A stretch of 64,000 nucleotides of DNA. It comes from G963666705 sp963666705 (GTDB lineage Bacteria > Pseudomonadota > Alphaproteobacteria > CADEGL01). The DNA lies in assembly GCA_963666705.2 (NCBI GenBank), contig CAXXKO010000016.1:62001-126000 (forward strand), written 5' to 3'. The notes below the pieces were generated by a model. The model had not been told where the DNA came from, made no database searches, and saw only the letters and a list, made by a program, of their open reading frames with translations. Position numbers and translations under genes: made by a program. Shown in pieces: positions 16,953 to 25,598 of this stretch. The stretch's first letter is position 1. Each line of letters begins with the position of its first letter.

Positions 16953-18234
16953 CTTCTCGTACGGCGAGCGGGGGCTCCAGGCCGAGGCGGTGCCGCTCTC
17001 GGTGATCGCCGATGCCGTCGGCACACCTTTCTACTGCTATTCGAGCGCCGGGCTCGAGCGCGCGTACCTGCGCTTCGCCGACGCCGTGGCCGACATGGGC
17101 GCCAGCATCTGCTACGCGCTCAAGGCCAACGGCAACCTCGCGGTGGTCCGCACCCTCGCGAGCCTGGGTGCGGGCGCCGACGTGGTGTCGGAGGGTGAGC
17201 TGCGCATGGCGCTCGCCGCTTGTGTGCCCGCCGGGCGCATCGTCTTCTCGGGCGTGGGCAAGGCGGCCTCCGAGATGGTCTATGCGCTCGCGGCCGGCAT
17301 CCACCAGATCAACGTCGAATCCCTGCCCGAGCTCGAGCTTCTGAGCACCGTGGCCGCGGCCCGCGGCTACACCGCGCCCGTCGCCCTGCGGGTGAACCCG
17401 GACGTCGATGCCGGCACCCACGAGAAGATCACCACCGGCCGGCGGGGCAACAAGTTCGGTATCGATTTCGGCGAGGCGCGCGCGGCCTATGGGCGCGCGG
17501 CGGCCCTGCCCGGCATCGCGCCGGTCGGCGTGGCCGTCCATATCGGCTCGCAACTGACCGACATGGCGCCGTTCCGGCGTGCATTCGGGCGCGTCGCCGA
17601 GTTGGTCCGCGACTTGCGCGCGGACGGCCACCCGGTCGAGCGTATCGACCTCGGCGGCGGGCTCGGCATCTCCTACGAAGGCGGGCCGCCGCCCGATCCC
17701 GCCGCCTACGCGGCCGTGGCCCGCGAGGTCATAGCACCCCTGGGCTGCGCCATCACCTTCGAGCCCGGGCGGGCGCTCGTCGGCGCGGCCGGGGTGCTGG
17801 TCACCCGCGTGCTCTACGTGAAGCAGAGTGCTGGCCGCCGGTTCGTCGTCGTGGACGCGGCCATGAACGATCTGGCCCGGCCCGCGCTCTACGATTCCCA
17901 TCACCACATCCGGCCCGTCGTCGCGCGCCCGGGCGGGGAAGAGCCCGCCGACATCGTCGGCCCCATCTGCGAGACCACCGATACCTTCGCCACCGGGCGC
18001 CCCTTGCCGCCGGTCGAGGCGGGGGACCTGCTGGCCATCGGTGCCGCCGGCGCCTACGGCGCGGTGATGTCGTCCACATATAACGGCCGGCTGCTGGTGC
18101 CCGAAGTCCTCGTGCGCGGCGAACGCCACGCCGTGGTGCGGCCGCGCCCCGATTTCGACGCCCTCCTGGGCCGGGACCGGCTGCCCGACTGGCTGACGGC
18201 GCCGGGCCGGGACCTTACGCGGGGGACGGCCTGA
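16945..18234 (+). CDS. lysA: diaminopimelate decarboxylase
   Basis: PLP-dependent enzyme that converts meso-diaminopimelate to lysine and CO2. Residues 50-62 carry CYALKANGN with the PLP-binding lysine; HIGSQ near 195, GGGLGISY near 235, the EPGRALVG phosphate-binding stretch near 275, and CETTDTF near 345 with the substrate-binding cysteine all fit the alanine-racemase-fold decarboxylases. Length 429 is standard. The GTG start at 16945 lies inside the lptM 3' end, implying translational coupling. Confidence 0.97.
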   Translation: MCDFSYGERGLQAEAVPLSVIADAVGTPFYCYSSAGLERAYLRFADAVADMGASICYALKANGNLAVVRTLASLGAGADVVSEGELRMALAACVPAGRIVFSGVGKAASEMVYALAAGIHQINVESLPELELLSTVAAARGYTAPVALRVNPDVDAGTHEKITTGRRGNKFGIDFGEARAAYGRAAALPGIAPVGVAVHIGSQLTDMAPFRRAFGRVAELVRDLRADGHPVERIDLGGGLGISYEGGPPPDPAAYAAVAREVIAPLGCAITFEPGRALVGAAGVLVTRVLYVKQSAGRRFVVVDAAMNDLARPALYDSHHHIRPVVARPGGEEPADIVGPICETTDTFATGRPLPPVEAGDLLAIGAAGAYGAVMSSTYNGRLLVPEVLVRGERHAVVRPRPDFDALLGRDRLPDWLTAPGRDLTRGTA

Positions 18235-18235
18235 G

Positions 18236-20728
18236 ATGGCCGGCGGCGGCGCGGGCGGGAACGACCGCCTCGGGCCCGGGATCCGGGCCGCGCGCGGGCG
18301 TGCCTGGCTGACCCTGGTGTGGGAGCGGCTGTGGCGCGCCGTCTGGCCCGCGGCCGCGGTGGCCGGGTTTTTCATAGCCGTCTCCCTCTTCGACCTCTGG
18401 CGCCTCCTGCCGGGCTGGCTGCACCTCGCCGGCCTGACCGCCTTCGCGGCCATGGCCGGCGCCGTCTTGTGGCGCGGCCTCGTCGGCTTCCGGTTTCCCG
18501 AAGCGCACGGGGTCGAGCGCCGCCTCGAGGTGGCCAGCGGACTCGGCCATCGCCCCCTGGCGGCACTCGGCGACGCGCTCGCCGGCGGCGGCGGCGACCC
18601 GGCCGCGGAGGCCCTCTGGCGCGCCCACCGCCGGCGCGTGCGCGCCGCCATCAGGTCCCTGCGGGCCGGCGCGCCGGCCCCCGGCCTCGCCCGCCGCGAC
18701 CCGCTCGCCCTCCGGGCCGTCGCCGTCCTCGTCTTGGCGCTCGCCGTGATGGCCTCCTGGGGCGAGGGGCCCGAGCGCATGGCGCGCGCGGTCACGCCCA
18801 GCCTGTTGGGGCCGCCCGAAGCGGCCGGCGCTTACGAGGTCTGGCTTCTTCCGCCCCAATATACCGGCCTGGAGCCCGTATTCGTCGATCCGCCGAGGGG
18901 CGACGAGGCCCTGGTGATACCGGCCGGGAGCCGCCTCTCCGCCCGCGTCCATGGTGGCGACAAGCTGCCCGAGCTCCGCCTCGGCGCGGCCGTCACGCCC
19001 TTCACCGCGCTCGACGCGCGGGACTATGAGGCCAGCATCACGGTCGAGGTGGGCGATGCGCTCACCATCACCCAGGGCGGCGCGGTCCTGGCCGCATGGC
19101 CGCTCTCCATCCTCCCGGACAGGCCCCCTGGGATCGATTTCGCCGATCCGCCGACCCAGACGGCCGGCGCGATCCTGCGGCTCGAATACAAGGCCAAGGA
19201 CGATTACGGCCTCGTCCGCGTCACGGCCCTCCTGCGCCGCGTGGAGCCGCCCGACGGCACCGATCCGGCATCGGCCGTCAGGTATCTCGATGGTGCGCCG
19301 ATGCGCCTGTCCCTGGCGATTTCGGGGCTCGACCCGACGGAGTCTCGCGCCGCCGGCTACTACGACCTGACGGCGCACCCCTGGGCCGGTCTGCCGGTGG
19401 CGCTGGAGCTCGCGGCCACCGACGCGCTCGACCAGACCGGGCGCAGCCGGGTCATGCCGATCCTCCTGCCCGAGCGGCGCTTCACCCAGGAGCTGGCACA
19501 GGCCATCATCGCCGAGCGCAAGCGCCTCATCACCTCGACCTCACCCGAGGAGCGCCCGGAGATAGCCCTGGCCCTGCAATATATCGGGGTGCGGGCGCTG
19601 AAGGCCGACTTCGGGGCCGTCGTGACCCTCGGCCTCGTCACCGGCGCGGCGCGGCTTCTCGCCGACGGGCGCGACGAGGCGGTCGACGAGGTCCAGCGGC
19701 TCTTGTGGAACCTGGCGCTGCGCGTCGAGGACGGTGACCTGTCCATCGCCGAGCGGGACTTGCGCGACCTCCAGCAGGCCCTCATGGAGGCGCTCGCCGG
19801 TGACGCCACCGATGCCGAGATCGACCGGTTGATGGACGAGCTGCGCGAGACGCTCGACCGTTATCTGCAGGCGCTCATGGAGAACATGTCGCAACTCCAG
19901 GCCGCCGCCGGCGAGCGGCCCGAATCGATCGCGCCCGAGGGCATGCCGATCGACAGGCAGGACCTGCAGCGGCTGATCGAGCAGGCCCGGGAGCTCATGA
20001 AGGGCGGCGCGCGCGAGCAGGCCAAGGAGTTGCTGGCCCAGTTGCGCGAGCTCCTGGAGAACATGCGGGCCGGCATGGAGCAGAACAAGGAGCTCCAGCA
20101 GGGCGAAGCCGGGCAGATCATGAAGGACCTGCGCGACCTCATGGACCGCCAGGGAGGGCTCCTCGACGAAACCTTCCGCCGCGCCCAGAGCCAGGGCGGG
20201 CTCAACGCGCCCGAGGGGTTCGACCCGGGCGGGCGCCTGTCGGAGGAGGCACAGACAGGCCTCGACGCGCAGGAAGCCTTGCGCCGGTTCCTGGGTGAGG
20301 TCATGCGCCGGTTCGGCGAGCTCTCGGGCCAGATCCCCAGCCCGCTCGGCCGCGCCGAGCGGGAGATGCGCGATGCCGCCGCGGCGCTCGCGCGGGACCG
20401 CCCGGGTCAGGCGGTCAATCCCCAGGGCCGGGCGATCGAACAGATGCAAAGGGGGGCCGAGGCCATGATCCAGCAACTGGTCGAGCAGTTCGGCGTCGGC
20501 GGTCCCGAGAACGCGACGACCGGAGAAGGCTTCGGGCCGGGCCGCGACCCGATGGGACGGCCCTTGAGCGGAACCGGCGGGGCGTCGGCCGAGGACGTCC
20601 AGATTCCGGACCGGGGCGAGCTACGGCGCGCACGGGAGATCCTCGACGAGTTGCGCCGGCGCTCCGGGGATCAGCAGCGCCCCCGCTTCGAGCTCGATTA
20701 TATCGATCGCTTGCTACCGCGCTTCTGA
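18236..20728 (+). CDS. TIGR02302/DUF4175 family membrane protein
   Basis: Protein of 830 residues, a conserved alphaproteobacterial family always found near lysA and of unknown function. Two membrane helices lie near residues 38-58 and 62-80, and another near 160-178; a beta-rich domain (about 195-380) is followed by a long helical region rich in Glu, Gln and Arg (about 420-650), probably coiled coil, and a Gly/Gln-rich C-terminus. The start ATG follows the lysA stop by one base, so the two are co-transcribed. Topology suggests an inner-membrane protein with a large soluble domain, perhaps an envelope scaffold; that role is inference. Confidence 0.9.
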   Translation: MAGGGAGGNDRLGPGIRAARGRAWLTLVWERLWRAVWPAAAVAGFFIAVSLFDLWRLLPGWLHLAGLTAFAAMAGAVLWRGLVGFRFPEAHGVERRLEVASGLGHRPLAALGDALAGGGGDPAAEALWRAHRRRVRAAIRSLRAGAPAPGLARRDPLALRAVAVLVLALAVMASWGEGPERMARAVTPSLLGPPEAAGAYEVWLLPPQYTGLEPVFVDPPRGDEALVIPAGSRLSARVHGGDKLPELRLGAAVTPFTALDARDYEASITVEVGDALTITQGGAVLAAWPLSILPDRPPGIDFADPPTQTAGAILRLEYKAKDDYGLVRVTALLRRVEPPDGTDPASAVRYLDGAPMRLSLAISGLDPTESRAAGYYDLTAHPWAGLPVALELAATDALDQTGRSRVMPILLPERRFTQELAQAIIAERKRLITSTSPEERPEIALALQYIGVRALKADFGAVVTLGLVTGAARLLADGRDEAVDEVQRLLWNLALRVEDGDLSIAERDLRDLQQALMEALAGDATDAEIDRLMDELRETLDRYLQALMENMSQLQAAAGERPESIAPEGMPIDRQDLQRLIEQARELMKGGAREQAKELLAQLRELLENMRAGMEQNKELQQGEAGQIMKDLRDLMDRQGGLLDETFRRAQSQGGLNAPEGFDPGGRLSEEAQTGLDAQEALRRFLGEVMRRFGELSGQIPSPLGRAEREMRDAAAALARDRPGQAVNPQGRAIEQMQRGAEAMIQQLVEQFGVGGPENATTGEGFGPGRDPMGRPLSGTGGASAEDVQIPDRGELRRAREILDELRRRSGDQQRPRFELDYIDRLLPRF

Positions 20729-20740
20729 CGCAGCCCGGTA

Positions 20741-21124
20741 TCAGCCGGTGTGGGACCGGCCGCGGACCGTCAGGGCCTTCTGTACCGCTTCCGTGATCTC
20801 CTTGAGGGAAAAGGGCTTCGAGATCACCTCGTGGCTCAAGGCGTCGAGGTTGTGCGCGCGCTGGCGCTCATGGGAGAAGCCCGTCATCAGCATAATTCCC
20901 ATGTCGGGCCATTCCTTCGATACCTTGAGGGCCAGGGAGATGCCGTCGAGCCCCGGCATCATGATGTCACTGATGAGCAGGTCGTAGGGCTTGGCGCGCA
21001 ATGCCTCGAGCGCGGCCAGCCCGTCATTGACCGACGCTACCTCATGGCCGGCAAGGCGGAGCGCCCGGCCGATGAACTCGCGCACCGCCTTGTCGTCCTC
21101 CGCGATGAGTATCCGCGTCGCCAT
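20741..21124 (-). CDS. cpdR: CpdR-like single-domain response regulator
   Basis: A receiver domain without output domain, 127 residues. Acidic pocket Asp10-Asp11, phospho-acceptor Asp53 in LISDIMMPG, the conserved Thr in LMTGF and Lys in SKPF are all present. The segment RAHNLDALSHEVISKPFSL is typical of alphaproteobacterial CpdR, which controls ClpXP-dependent turnover of CtrA and other proteins in the cell cycle. The ATG at 21124 was chosen because upstream in-frame residues are low-complexity and not receiver-like. It converges with the TIGR02302 gene 12 bp away. Confidence 0.85.
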   Translation of the reverse strand: MATRILIAEDDKAVREFIGRALRLAGHEVASVNDGLAALEALRAKPYDLLISDIMMPGLDGISLALKVSKEWPDMGIMLMTGFSHERQRAHNLDALSHEVISKPFSLKEITEAVQKALTVRGRSHTG

Positions 21125-21580
21125 ATCCGCTCCGCAATCAGTTGGCCTGGAGGACCCGTCCCGTCGGGCACCGGCGCTCCCGGCGCCATTCACATGGCCC
21201 GTCCCGGAACCGGCGGCCGGCACCTTACCGGCCCAGGCGCCGCTAATCGAGCTGCCCAAATCTGACTCCCCTCACTCGGTCCCAAATTGCCCGCGCGACC
21301 CGTGCAATCGCTATACCAATCGCCGCGCCGAGGCGCCGATCGACCATCGTGCGGGCGGCGCCTCGAGAATGAAGCCCGTTTCTCCCCGCATCTCGCCGAC
21401 CCGCGGGTCGGCCGCCGCGGCAGCCGATCCGGCCCGGGACGGGCGACGCACCGACTGAGACTGCCGGGCAAAAGTTACCGACCGGTAAAGCCTGCCGGGT
21501 CCTCGCGCGCTTGGTGCTTTGGCGGTGTCGGTCGGTGCATCGGCCGGCCGCGGCCGGCCCGATCGCCTGTTCCCCCGCGT
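21125..21580. other. 456-bp intergenic region without a supported gene
   Basis: Between two genes on the minus strand. The apparent reading frames here are arginine/proline-rich and unlike real proteins. It contains a perfect 18-bp palindrome at 21395-21412 (GCCGACCCGCGGGTCGGC), a direct repeat of CTGCCGGG on either side of an AAAGTTACC stretch near 21463-21500, and a run of G/C blocks. It probably carries the cpdR-like promoter and the end of the zinc-ribbon transcript, but no promoter can be named. Confidence 0.5.
21395..21412. repeat. 18-bp perfect palindrome
   Basis: GCCGACCCGCGGGTCGGC reads the same on both strands. It lies alone in the gap between the cpdR-like gene and the zinc-ribbon gene and could be a regulator site or a transcript hairpin; no T-run follows. 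Confidence 0.6.
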
Positions 21581-22240
21581 CTATTCCGTGGCGAGGGTGA
21601 GGCGAACCTTGCGCGTCTCGGGCGGCGGGTCCCGGAACCGCGTCTGGAACGGCGCGAACGCGCCAGGAAGGAGCCGGTCGGCGTCGGCCTGGAAGGTCCA
21701 TGCCGTGATCTCACCGTCGGACTCGTCCTGAAGCCTTGCCTGCAGGGTCGGGACGGCCATGGGAATGCTCGACTCGTTCACGATCCGGCCCGAAATGACG
21801 AGTATCGTGACGCCCCCCTCCTCGTCGAGGACAAAGGCCTCGTCGACGATCTTGAGCCCTTCCTCGACCGACGGCACCAACCCGACGAGGTCGTACAATC
21901 CCTGGCTCGCCGGCCATTGGGCCATCACATGATCGCGCAGGATGACGGCGGCGGCGGCGGTGGAGACGAGAAGGACGAGGGCGATGATGAGCCCGATCGC
22001 CACGATGCCTCGGCCTTTCGGCTCCGTCCTCTCCCTCGGCTTCGCGCGGCGCGGCCGCGGCGGTGCATCCTCGAACAGCAACGACTCCGGAATCTCATGT
22101 TCGGGCTCCGGCTCGGGCCGCGGTGGCGCCTGTATCCAGGTGTGGCGGCACTTCGCGCAGCGCACCATGCGCCCTTCGGTGCCCAGGAGACTGGGATCGA
22201 ATTCGAAATTGGTCGAGCAGGACGGGCAGGAAATGATCAT
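21581..22240 (-). CDS. zinc-ribbon membrane protein (MJ0042-type finger, DUF3426-like)
   Basis: Protein of 219 residues. Residues 4-33 carry a CPSC...CAKC zinc ribbon with an FEF and a VRCAKCRHTW pattern, as in the zinc-ribbon/MJ0042 group. A proline/glutamate-rich linker leads to one transmembrane helix (about residues 90-115) and a C-terminal beta domain that matches DUF3426-like periplasmic regions. Function unknown. The gene sits divergently next to ftsE, which is its usual place in this group of bacteria. ATG 22240 was chosen because it immediately precedes the zinc ribbon; upstream in-frame residues have no family match. Confidence 0.82.
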   Translation of the reverse strand: MIISCPSCSTNFEFDPSLLGTEGRMVRCAKCRHTWIQAPPRPEPEPEHEIPESLLFEDAPPRPRRAKPRERTEPKGRGIVAIGLIIALVLLVSTAAAAVILRDHVMAQWPASQGLYDLVGLVPSVEEGLKIVDEAFVLDEEGGVTILVISGRIVNESSIPMAVPTLQARLQDESDGEITAWTFQADADRLLPGAFAPFQTRFRDPPPETRKVRLTLATE

Positions 22241-22411
22241 CGAAATTAAGTGGCCGTTGCAGCCGTCCAGGGTGCCGATTCTTATAGGCGCTTGACTGGG
22301 CCAAGACAAGGCGACACGCCCGCGCTGGACGAGCCGCGCGCGGCTATGCCATGCTCCCCTCTAGTCCGTGCGCCGACGATCGATACCACACTCACAACCG
22401 ATGATCGATGA

Positions 22412-23110
22412 ATGGATGACGGCCGGCCGGTAGTCCGTTTCGAAAACGTGGGCGTGCGCTATGGCGCCGGGGCGGAGGTGCTCGCCGACATATCCTTCAC
22501 GCTTCCGGCCGGCTCGTTTCACTTCCTGACCGGGCCCAGCGGCGCGGGGAAATCGACCCTGTTGCGTCTCATGTATCTCGGTCACAGGCCCTCGCGCGGG
22601 CTCATCAGCCTCTTTGGTCGGGATACGGCGACCATCGTTCCCACGGAACTACCCCTGATCCGGCGCCGCATCGGCGTCGTGTTCCAGGAATTTCGCCTGC
22701 TCGACCACCTGTCCGCGGTCGACAACGTGGCCCTTCCCTTGCGCGTCGCCGGCGTCGCCGAGGACCAGGTCCGCCGGCACGTGACCGAGCTGCTCGACTG
22801 GGTCGGGCTGGCCGATCGGCTGGACGCCCGGCCCGTCGTGCTTTCTGGTGGCGAGCAGCAGCGCGTCGCAATCGCCCGCGCGGTCATCAACCGGCCGAGC
22901 CTGCTGCTGGCCGACGAGCCCACGGGAAACGTCGACGACCCCATCGCCGTGCGCCTCATGTACCTCTTCGAGGAGCTCAACAAGCTCGGCACCACTGTCG
23001 TCATCGCCACCCACAACCGGTCGCTGGTCTCCCGTTTCAAGCACGGGCTCGTCGAGCTCGACGAAGGCCGCTTGGTCGGGGCCGACAGCGCCAAGGGGAA
23101 CGCCGCCTGA
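22412..23110 (+). CDS. ftsE: cell division ATP-binding protein FtsE
   Basis: ABC ATPase of 232 residues that pairs with FtsX at the divisome and gates periplasmic peptidoglycan hydrolases. Walker A GPSGAGKST near residue 41, Q-loop QEFRLLDHLSAVDNVALPL, signature LSGGEQQRVAIARA, Walker B LLLADEPTGNVD and the H-loop ATHN are all in order. The SAVDNV segment after the Q-loop is typical of FtsE. ftsX begins one base after the stop. Confidence 0.95.
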   Translation: MDDGRPVVRFENVGVRYGAGAEVLADISFTLPAGSFHFLTGPSGAGKSTLLRLMYLGHRPSRGLISLFGRDTATIVPTELPLIRRRIGVVFQEFRLLDHLSAVDNVALPLRVAGVAEDQVRRHVTELLDWVGLADRLDARPVVLSGGEQQRVAIARAVINRPSLLLADEPTGNVDDPIAVRLMYLFEELNKLGTTVVIATHNRSLVSRFKHGLVELDEGRLVGADSAKGNAA

Positions 23111-24004
23111 ATGTGGCGCCATCGCACGGATATCCCGCTCGGCGACGATCACGCCAACCGCTTCCTGCCATGGCTGATCGCGCTCATGGTCTATCTCGCC
23201 GGCCTGGCCCTTGCCGGCACCGTGGCGCTCGACCGGGCGGTGGACCGCTGGAGCAGCGGCCTCGGCGGATCGCTCACCGTCCAGGTGGCCCCGGCGCTGG
23301 ATGTGGAGGACGCCGATGCCCAGACCCGCGCCCGCGTGGCCCGCGCGATCGCGCTGATCGCGGCCACGCCGGGGGTCACGCGGGTCGAGGAGCTGGCGAC
23401 CGAGCGCCTGGCGCGTCTGCTCGAGCCCTGGCTGGGGTCGGGCGAGCTGATGCGGGAATTGCCCTTGCCCCGCCTGATCGATGTGGAGCTGGCGCCGGGC
23501 GGCGGCTTCGATACGGCGGCGCTCGCGCGTCGGCTCGAGGCGGCGGTGCCGGGCGCCAGCCTCGACGACCATGGTGCCTGGCTCGACGACCTGAAGGCGC
23601 TCGCGCGCTCGATCGAGGGCGTGGCCCTGGCGATCCTGGTCTTGATCGGCGCGGCGGGTGTCGCGGCCGTGGTGTTCGTGACCCGGACCGGCCTCGCCGT
23701 TCACCACGAAGTCGTCGAGGTCCTCCATCTCGTCGGCGCCAAGGATGCCTACGTCGCCAAGCAGTTCCAGTCCCATGCGCTGTTCCTCAGCCTGAAGGGG
23801 GGGCTGGTGGGGACGGCGCTGGCGGTGGCTTCGCTCCTGGCGCTGGATTATCTCGGCGGCCGGGTCGAGGTATCGCTGTTGCCGAAGCTGTCGCTCGGCC
23901 CTTGGGGCTGGCTCGGGATCGCCGCCGTGCCGCTCGTCGCCGCGGCCATCGCCACCCTGACGGCCCGCATCACGGTGACGCGCTCCCTCGCGCGGATGGT
24001 GTGA
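23111..24004 (+). CDS. ftsX: cell division protein FtsX
   Basis: Membrane partner of FtsE, 297 residues. There are four hydrophobic helices: near residues 15-38, then about 170-195, 215-245 and 265-285, with a large periplasmic loop between helices 1 and 2 (about 40-165) that would contact peptidoglycan hydrolase regulators. EVVEVLHLVGAKDAYVAKQF is the typical FtsX cytoplasmic coupling segment. ATG follows the ftsE TGA directly; the two genes are translationally coupled. Confidence 0.93.
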   Translation: MWRHRTDIPLGDDHANRFLPWLIALMVYLAGLALAGTVALDRAVDRWSSGLGGSLTVQVAPALDVEDADAQTRARVARAIALIAATPGVTRVEELATERLARLLEPWLGSGELMRELPLPRLIDVELAPGGGFDTAALARRLEAAVPGASLDDHGAWLDDLKALARSIEGVALAILVLIGAAGVAAVVFVTRTGLAVHHEVVEVLHLVGAKDAYVAKQFQSHALFLSLKGGLVGTALAVASLLALDYLGGRVEVSLLPKLSLGPWGWLGIAAVPLVAAAIATLTARITVTRSLARMV

Positions 24005-24008
24005 TCGG

Positions 24009-24638
24009 ATGGCGGTGGGCCGGCGCCGGCCCCGGCGGGCGGCATGGGCGCGCCGCGCCGCCCTGGCCTCGGCACTCGTGCTTGCCGCCTGGCTCGCCGG
24101 CCTCTTCTGGTTCGCGGGGCGCATCCCGGAGCCCGGCCCCGCCGACACAGTCGCGACGGATGCCATCGCCGTTCCCACGGGCGGCAGCGGCCGGCTCCAG
24201 GCCGGGCTCGACCTTCTCGCCGCCGGGCGGGCCGAGAAGCTCTTCGTCTCGGGCGTCTATCGCGGCGTCGAGGTGGTGGAGCTCCTGCAGCTATCGGCCA
24301 ACGCGCCCGATCGCCTGCGCTGCTGCGTGGCCCTCGGCTACAGCGCCGACAACTCCGCCGGCAACGCGCGCGAGACGGCCGAGTGGATGGCGCGCGAGGG
24401 CTATCGCTCGCTGCGCCTCGTGACCGCGAGCTATCACATGCCGCGCAGCCTGCTCGAGTTCCGCCGCGCCATGCCGGGCGTCACCATCGTCCCCCATCCC
24501 GTGTTCCCAGGCCACGTGAAGCTGGGCGACTGGTGGCGCTGGCCCGGTACCGCGCGCTTGATCGTCGGCGAATACAACAAGTACCTGCTGGCGCTCATCG
24601 CCCACGCCTTCGCGGCCCCAGTGGGGCCGGGAGGCTAG
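24009..24638 (+). CDS. YdcF/SanA-like DUF218 membrane protein
   Basis: Protein of 209 residues with an N-terminal signal anchor (about residues 17-38) and a DUF218 domain (about 50-190). FVSGVYRG, the GNARETAEWM segment and TASYHMPRS are the family motifs, with the acidic/basic pocket conserved. ElyC, SanA and YdcF proteins of this group influence envelope integrity and peptidoglycan or enterobacterial antigen metabolism in Escherichia coli; the reaction is unresolved. It starts 4 bp after ftsX and is followed by plsC in the same unit. Confidence 0.85.
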   Translation: MAVGRRRPRRAAWARRAALASALVLAAWLAGLFWFAGRIPEPGPADTVATDAIAVPTGGSGRLQAGLDLLAAGRAEKLFVSGVYRGVEVVELLQLSANAPDRLRCCVALGYSADNSAGNARETAEWMAREGYRSLRLVTASYHMPRSLLEFRRAMPGVTIVPHPVFPGHVKLGDWWRWPGTARLIVGEYNKYLLALIAHAFAAPVGPGG

Positions 24639-24640
24639 CG

Positions 24641-25405
24641 GTGGCGGGGGCCGGCTCGTGGCCGCGTTGCGCCCTGTTCAACCTCGCGTTCTTCGCCTGG
24701 ACGGCGCTCATAACGCTCACCCTGTGGCCGACCATCCTCGTATCGCGCGGCGCCATGCGGTGGTCGGCGCGCCTGTGGGCGCGCGGGGTCATGGCGCTCC
24801 TCGCCCGCCTCGTCGGGCTCCGCCACCAGGTGCGCGGGAGCGGGCACCTTCCCGCCGGGCCGGTCGTCCTCGCCGCCAAGCACCAGTCGGCCTGGGATAC
24901 GGTGATCTTCTATCTCCTGTTCGACGGGCCGGTCTACGTCCTCAAGAAGGAGCTGCTGGCGATCCCCATCGCTGGCTGGTACTTGCGCCGGGTGGGCATG
25001 GTGGCGGTGGACCGGCGCGGCGGGGCCTCGGCGCTCAAGGCCATGATCGCGGGCGTCGAAGCCGCGCTCGCCGACGGGCGCGCCGTGGTGATTTTCCCCG
25101 AGGGCACGCGGACGGCACCGGGCGAGCGCCGGCCCTACCACCCCGGCGTGGCCGCGCTCTATACCCGCCTCGCGGCGCCGGTGGTGCCGGTGGCCCTGAA
25201 CTCGGGCCTGTTCTGGCCCCGGCGCGCATTCTTGAAGAGGCCGGGCCGAATCGCGCTCGAATTCCTTCCGCCCATGCCGCCGGGCCTCGACCGCCGGGCC
25301 TTCACGGCCGAGCTCGAGCGCCGCATCGAGGATGCCTGCGCCCGCCTCGCCGCGGCTGGCCCGGGCGCGGCCCGCCGGCCCGAGGACCGTGGGCGGGACG
25401 CCTAG
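24641..25405 (+). CDS. plsC: 1-acyl-sn-glycerol-3-phosphate acyltransferase
   Basis: Inner-membrane acyltransferase that makes phosphatidic acid from lysophosphatidic acid. The 254-residue protein has an N-terminal helix pair, the catalytic HQSAWD (the H-x4-D motif) near residue 85, FPEGTRT near 150 and the VPVALNSG segment near 185, which correspond to the four acyltransferase motifs. The GTG at 24641 is preceded by GGGAGG at a 6-base spacing and begins directly before the first helix. The stop codon TAG lies inside the TAGAGCG edge of an interspersed repeat. Confidence 0.92.
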   Translation: MAGAGSWPRCALFNLAFFAWTALITLTLWPTILVSRGAMRWSARLWARGVMALLARLVGLRHQVRGSGHLPAGPVVLAAKHQSAWDTVIFYLLFDGPVYVLKKELLAIPIAGWYLRRVGMVAVDRRGGASALKAMIAGVEAALADGRAVVIFPEGTRTAPGERRPYHPGVAALYTRLAAPVVPVALNSGLFWPRRAFLKRPGRIALEFLPPMPPGLDRRAFTAELERRIEDACARLAAAGPGAARRPEDRGRDA

Positions 25406-25553
25406 AGCGTTTCCAGTTCGACTGGAATCGCTCCAGGCCGCAAGGCGGCCCGCCGGTCGCCCGGCGCGCCCGCGCAGGCGCGGACCTCTTGGTCCGCTGC
25501 CGCGAGCGAAATAGTGCGCTAGAGTGGGTCCGATCGAAGCGGAGCCGCTCTAG
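25403..25553 (+). repeat. interspersed hairpin repeat, complete copy
   Basis: About 150 bp. An outer hairpin (arms 25405-25416 and 25422-25433, 12 bp with one mismatch, loop TTCGA) is followed by a GC-rich core containing GCGGACC/GGTCCGC and a second hairpin (arms 25519-25532 and 25540-25553). The same core occurs three times at 52123-52470 and in truncated form at 29033. It lies between the convergent ends of plsC and the aminotransferase gene, and its TAG edge is the plsC stop. Confidence 0.85.
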
Positions 25554-25598
25554 ACGCCCCGCCCTTTTGCTTGCTCGGCCTGGACGGCCGGCTCCGCC

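Noticed and set aside
25403..25553. Protein-like frame reading LQAARRPAGRPARPRRRG in the repeat copies
   Set aside because: The peptide arises because the GC-rich repeat is open in all frames; it follows hairpin structure rather than codon constraint.
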